The position numbers and the translations under genes are program-made. From the NCBI GenBank assembly GCA_025618425.1, contig CM046833.1, positions 34,640,967-34,704,966 of the forward strand: a stretch of 64,000 nucleotides of DNA. The letters run 5' to 3'. Below are positions 61,501 to 64,000 of the stretch, piece by piece; position 1 is the stretch's first letter, and every line of letters starts with the position of its first letter. The notes under the pieces are model-generated. The model had not been told where the DNA came from. It did not search any database and was given only the letters and a program-made list of their open reading frames with translations. This stretch comes from Heliocidaris tuberculata. Lineage: Eukaryota; Echinodermata; Echinoidea; Camarodonta; Echinometridae.

Positions 61501-63868
61501 GATGACGATGATGCTGTAACCTCTTTCTCTCGATCTCTTTACCCTTCTTGTCAGATTGAAGGGCTGCTTGATGACAAGGATTTCAAGGGTCATGTGACCA
61601 GAGCTGAGCTAGAGTCAATGACCTCTGACCTTTTTGAGAGGGTTGGCGGACCTGTGGAGAGGGCGTTGAGATCATCAGAAATGACAATGGTACCAAATTA
61701 TTTTACCCTCTTTTATTTCCACCACATACTCAACTTGGCAAAACTATTTCTCATAAAAGATTTGACTCGTCTGTGAATTATTTTGCATGTTGAAAAAAAT
61801 GAGTTTGTAAAGTACACCTATATGTCAGATATTTTGCACCTTGATTAATTATTGCATTATATTTTAAGCTAGTGTCCTATCACTTTGGACAGGAACATCT
61901 ATTTCGTTTTAATTGCAATATTCGATAGAGCGGCTAAATAGGCTTTACTATAAATATCTTAACTAGTAATAGGGATGTTAGTTCGTTATTGAATAACCGG
62001 CTTCAAGTACTTTGCGTTTTTCAGGTTATTATTGTCTTTAGGCATTTTTCAATAATACGGACATTGATTATGTTTGCAATAGAGCATCACAATAAACTGC
62101 ATAGTTTTAAAAAAAAACTCACCATGCAATGATAATCCATAACTGATTTATAACTTTGTGCTTGTGTTTGTTTGGTCGTTTTGTTTTTTTAGGACGAGAT
62201 CGACCAAATTATCCTAGTGGGTGGTGGAACAAGAATTCCTAAAGTCCAGGAAACACTCTTGAAAGTTACAGGAAAGTAAGTACAATAATTACAATTTCAA
62301 ACTCCTCTGATGGTGCACATTATTAAATTTACTAGAAAATAAAGCTGTTTCATGACATCCAGTTAACTTGATGGATATGTGCCCAATATAAATGTAGGTA
62401 TTATTATTATTATTATTAATATTGGAGAAACAAAAAGAAGCTATGTAATTTCAGATATTTATGTAAATTCATCAACTATTTTCATAGATTTCTGCTTTTA
62501 TGGTTTGCTCAACAAATTTGTCATAAGAGAATTGCACAACTATTTTAGGACCCTGTTTCATGAAACTTTTTATCAATAGCAAGTTACGATTTATATCAGC
62601 TACTAAAATCATTGCGTTTGATTGACTGTGAGCAAATTTGTCCTAGAAATGTGGCAGGTGTTATGGATAATAAGTTTTATGAAACGGGGCCCTAGACATG
62701 CTTAGTCTGATAAAGATGAGTAATCTAATTCGGAATTCACTGCACACGAAAGACAATCAAAATGTGTAGTCCTTGTGTAGTCCTTGTACTATATTTAAGG
62801 GTAGCCTACCCCTGTAAGTTGTCATTTTATCATTATATCTTGGTGATGTAGAAAAGAGCTTGGGAAGAGCATTAATGCTGATGAAGCGGCGGCGCTCGGG
62901 GCAGTATACCACGCTGCTCATCTCAGTAAAGGTTTCAAGGTTAAGAAGTTTCTCATCAAGGATGCAAATGTATTTCCCATTCAGGTACGATCAACATTTT
63001 TATTTTGCAGGTACAGTGTTTGTTATTAGAAAAAGTCCAACCTTGATTTCAATAATAGCAAAAAATATAAAGAGAAAGATATTGATGAAAGTTTGAGGAT
63101 ATCCAATACAGTCTTCAATGGAAATGCATGAGTTTGCAAGTATAAATAATCAAGCTAATGCCCCAAGCATTATAATGTTTCTTCTCCAAATTGATTCATA
63201 AAAAAACAACTATACCAACAACAATCAAATGAAATATGAATGTTTGACACAAAAAACCCCTACAACAACAAAATGGTTTGGACTGCAGAGGATTTTTTGA
63301 TAAGTTAGTGTTTAATTCCATGTTAAAAAATTTTGGTGAAAAAAGATTGATGTGAAAATTTTATTTTACCTGACCTCTGAGAAAGCACTTACATGCCTGC
63401 AGATAAGCACCAAGAGACCTACAGCTTTATGTCATACACAAGGGACTTGATCTTTTAGGATGAATAACATTCCAAAGGACAATATTTTTTTGGCTTGATT
63501 TTTACCACTGCTCTACCACTGAACCATTAAGCCTCCTATAGCAAGTACAAGTGATCATGCCAATGTCTCAAGTTTTCTAAGTACTTGGTAATACATGTAC
63601 TTTCATATTCCCATTCATTTTTGTAATATTTGTATACTTACATACAAAATTATATTCCTTTATTTTTATTCATGCAGGTTGAATTTGAGCGTGATCTCGT
63701 TGATGATGATGGCCGTGAGGTGACCCGTAGTGTCAAGAGGACCCTGTTTGGTGTGGCTAATCCCTTCCCTCAGAAGAAGGTCATGACCTTTAACAAGCAT
63801 TTCAATGACTTTGGCTTCAGGGTCAACTATGGTGACCTTGACAGGGTCATGAGTGAAGATGATCTTGA
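52145..63868 (+). CDS. HYOU1: Hypoxia up-regulated 1 / GRP170, ER Hsp70-like chaperone, 5' half (11 coding exons)
   Basis: HYOU1 acts in the ER lumen as a holdase and as nucleotide exchange factor for BiP. Coding exons: 52149-52318, 52704-52782, 55229-55358, 56417-56518, 58592-58720, 59909-60086, 60725-60911, 61555-61689, 62193-62275, 62852-62984 and 63678-63868; all junctions are GT/AG and in phase, giving 505 codons plus 2 nt. Residues 1 to ~28 ([20 protein letters not shown]...) look like a signal peptide, followed by [20 protein letters not shown]. Other landmarks are [52 protein letters not shown] (phosphate 2, ~residue 228), [27 protein letters not shown] (adenosine loop) and [16 protein letters not shown]. 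The nucleotide-binding domain is complete to about residue 430 and the substrate-binding beta domain has begun ([14 protein letters not shown]...NYGDL). The C-terminal half, including any ER-retention tail, is outside the window. Confidence 0.96.
52920..53169. mobile_element. pogo/Tigger-like MITE with TA target duplication, copy A
   Basis: CAGTCAAACCTG and CAGGTTTCATTG are inverted ends flanked by TA (52918-52919 and 53170-53171). The interior repeats AAAGACCACCTG. It lies in HYOU1 intron 2. Confidence 0.75.
53575..54530. repeat. GAT-rich minisatellite with ~168-bp higher-order period
   Basis: ATGATGATG-type DNA in HYOU1 intron 2 in which AGAACCTAAG recurs at 53751, 53918, 54088 and 54256. 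That shows a ~167-170-bp higher-order unit in about four copies. The His/Tyr- or Ser-rich frames are artefacts. Confidence 0.9.
54587..55172. mobile_element. MITE with GGTNCNTTTATACT ends, carrying a nested element
   Basis: GGTGCGTTTATACTTTCTTT is mirrored by GGGAGTATAAATGTACC. AAACGCTGATTCAAAAAGC and GCGTTTTGAAAAGCTCATCT show similarity further in. A second element (54758-54939) is inserted in it. Confidence 0.6.
54758..54939. mobile_element. Nested 182-bp MITE with TGACATTTGCTCC ends
   Basis: TGACATTTGCTCCTGCGACA is mirrored by TGTCGCAGGAGCAAATGTCA. The interior holds a telomere-like AACCTAAACCTAACCCTAG stretch (54810-54834). TACTTTATA on the left and ACTTTATAC on the right may mark the host site. 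Confidence 0.75.
55816..55989. mobile_element. pogo/Tigger-like MITE with TA target duplication, copy B
   Basis: CAGTGGAAACTC and GAGTTTCCACTG are perfect 12-bp inverted ends flanked by TA (55814-55815 and 55990-55991). The interior has ACCTTGTTATATCAGGAAT-type inverted parts. It lies in HYOU1 intron 3. Confidence 0.88.
56917..57285 (+). mobile_element. ~380-bp MITE family, copy 4
   Basis: It begins TTTAAAGATAAAGTTGAGAT and ends AGAACTCAAGCTTCCCTTTA, in HYOU1 intron 4 and in the same orientation as the other three. Confidence 0.8.
57273..58055. repeat. Diverged inverted pair in HYOU1 intron 4
   Basis: AAGGAGCTTCAAGAGCTGGG and GTTCGATGCCGCCAAGG (57297-57366, +) reappear as reverse complements near 57904-58035. 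The + copy is open as [20 protein letters not shown] and onward, but I recognise no family. It could be two decayed copies of a transposon exon. Confidence 0.4.
58245..58549. mobile_element. 305-bp MITE with GTTTCATAAAGCTGTTCGTA ends
   Basis: GGTGTTTCATAAAGCTGTTC GTAAAGT is mirrored by ACGAACAGCTTTATGAAACAACCCC. The ends also show inner GACTTTACGAA repeats. It lies in HYOU1 intron 4, just before the exon at 58592. Confidence 0.85.
59460..59760. other. Unexplained GC-richer island in HYOU1 intron 5
   Basis: About 300 bases with many CG dinucleotides in an AT-rich intron. It includes a hairpin CCAAGCGCTAGTGCTTGG followed by TTTTT, and GCTAGCGATCGATCGCGAT. It carries no frame that looks coding and has no partner elsewhere in the window. 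Confidence 0.35.
60917..61530. repeat. (GAT)n microsatellite filling HYOU1 intron 7
   Basis: About 600 bases of GAT/GAC units fill almost the whole intron between exons ending at 60911 and starting at 61555. All three frames on each strand stay open (poly-Asp, poly-Met, poly-Ser, poly-Ile). Confidence 0.96.
62548..62693. mobile_element. Short palindromic MITE, copy 2 (ends GGGCCCCGTTTCAT)
   Basis: A diverged copy of 293-434, with ACCCTGTTTCATGAAACTTT at the left and TTTTATGAAACGGGGCCC at the right. It lies in HYOU1 intron 9. Confidence 0.75.
63400..63550 (-). mobile_element. SINE head fragment, inverted
   Basis: The reverse complement reads AGGAGGCTTAATGGTTCAGTGGTAGAGCAGTGG-like wording, matching the head at 32130. 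It lies in HYOU1 intron 10. Confidence 0.45.
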
Positions 63869-64000
63869 GTAAGTGAAGACAATTTGAAGACATTAACCCT
63901 AAAAAAGTATGATGCCCCCCTCCCCCCTCCGGAAATAAAGCAATCACTTTGCAATGTTTATAAATTTTTGCTGTGCATTTTCATGACGTTTTTCTTTCCA

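Noticed and set aside
60901..61593. Long poly-Ile and poly-Ser frames on the minus strand and a poly-Met frame on the plus strand
   Set aside because: They arise only because GAT repeats lack stop codons in every frame.
60727..61776. 349-codon Asp-rich open frame
   Set aside because: It runs through HYOU1 exon 7 in a wrong frame and then the intronic (GAT)n repeat; the true exons on both sides match HYOU1 in another frame.

Overview
This is eukaryotic, intron-rich, repeat-dense genomic DNA, most likely from an echinoderm and probably a sea urchin. That assignment rests on gene families and repeat style (discoidin and small death-domain proteins, many MITEs, long poly-G/C tracts, repeats ending in GAATTGAATTGAA). 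No diagnostic marker was searched, so the species is inference. All recognised genes lie on the + strand. The reading frames were followed exon to exon through GT/AG boundaries.

Layout. (1) 1313-2974: the last two coding exons of a discoidin (F5/8 type C) domain gene, with a 4-nt frameshift in the first. They are separated by an 813-bp hAT-like element. (2) 3-12 kb: mostly repeats, dominated by a 4464-bp non-autonomous transposon (6787-11250) with ~1.06-kb terminal inverted repeats and a perfect 9-bp target duplication, which looks Mutator-like. (3) 16722-26710: a complete ubiquitin-specific protease of the USP2 type, eleven coding exons and 600 codons, with an intact Cys/His/Asp catalytic set and two zinc-binding CxxC pairs. 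(4) 26.7-39 kb: degenerate 3' repeats, then a 3.7-kb foldback element built of small hairpins (27858-31549), a tRNA-derived inverted SINE pair, AT-rich DNA and a 1.53-kb near-palindrome (36781-38308). (5) 39986-41374: a small two-coding-exon gene for a 123-residue protein that is almost only a death domain. A LINE relic lies in its intron. (6) 41.4-49.5 kb: repeats and microsatellites, with one clear spliceosomal U4 snRNA gene at 47609-47752. (7) 49.57 kb to the window end: the 5' half of HYOU1/GRP170, an ER-lumen Hsp70-superfamily chaperone. Eleven coding exons give 505 residues and the gene runs off the right edge. Its likely promoter carries sites resembling a UPRE (TGACGTG) and an ERSE (CCAAT-N9-CCACT).

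The genes do not form a pathway; this is an ordinary gene neighbourhood in an animal genome. The most notable material is in the repeats (several foldback elements with target duplications, a two-way minisatellite, and an in-frame 54-bp duplication at the end of a USP exon) and in the apparent unfolded-protein-response promoter in front of HYOU1.
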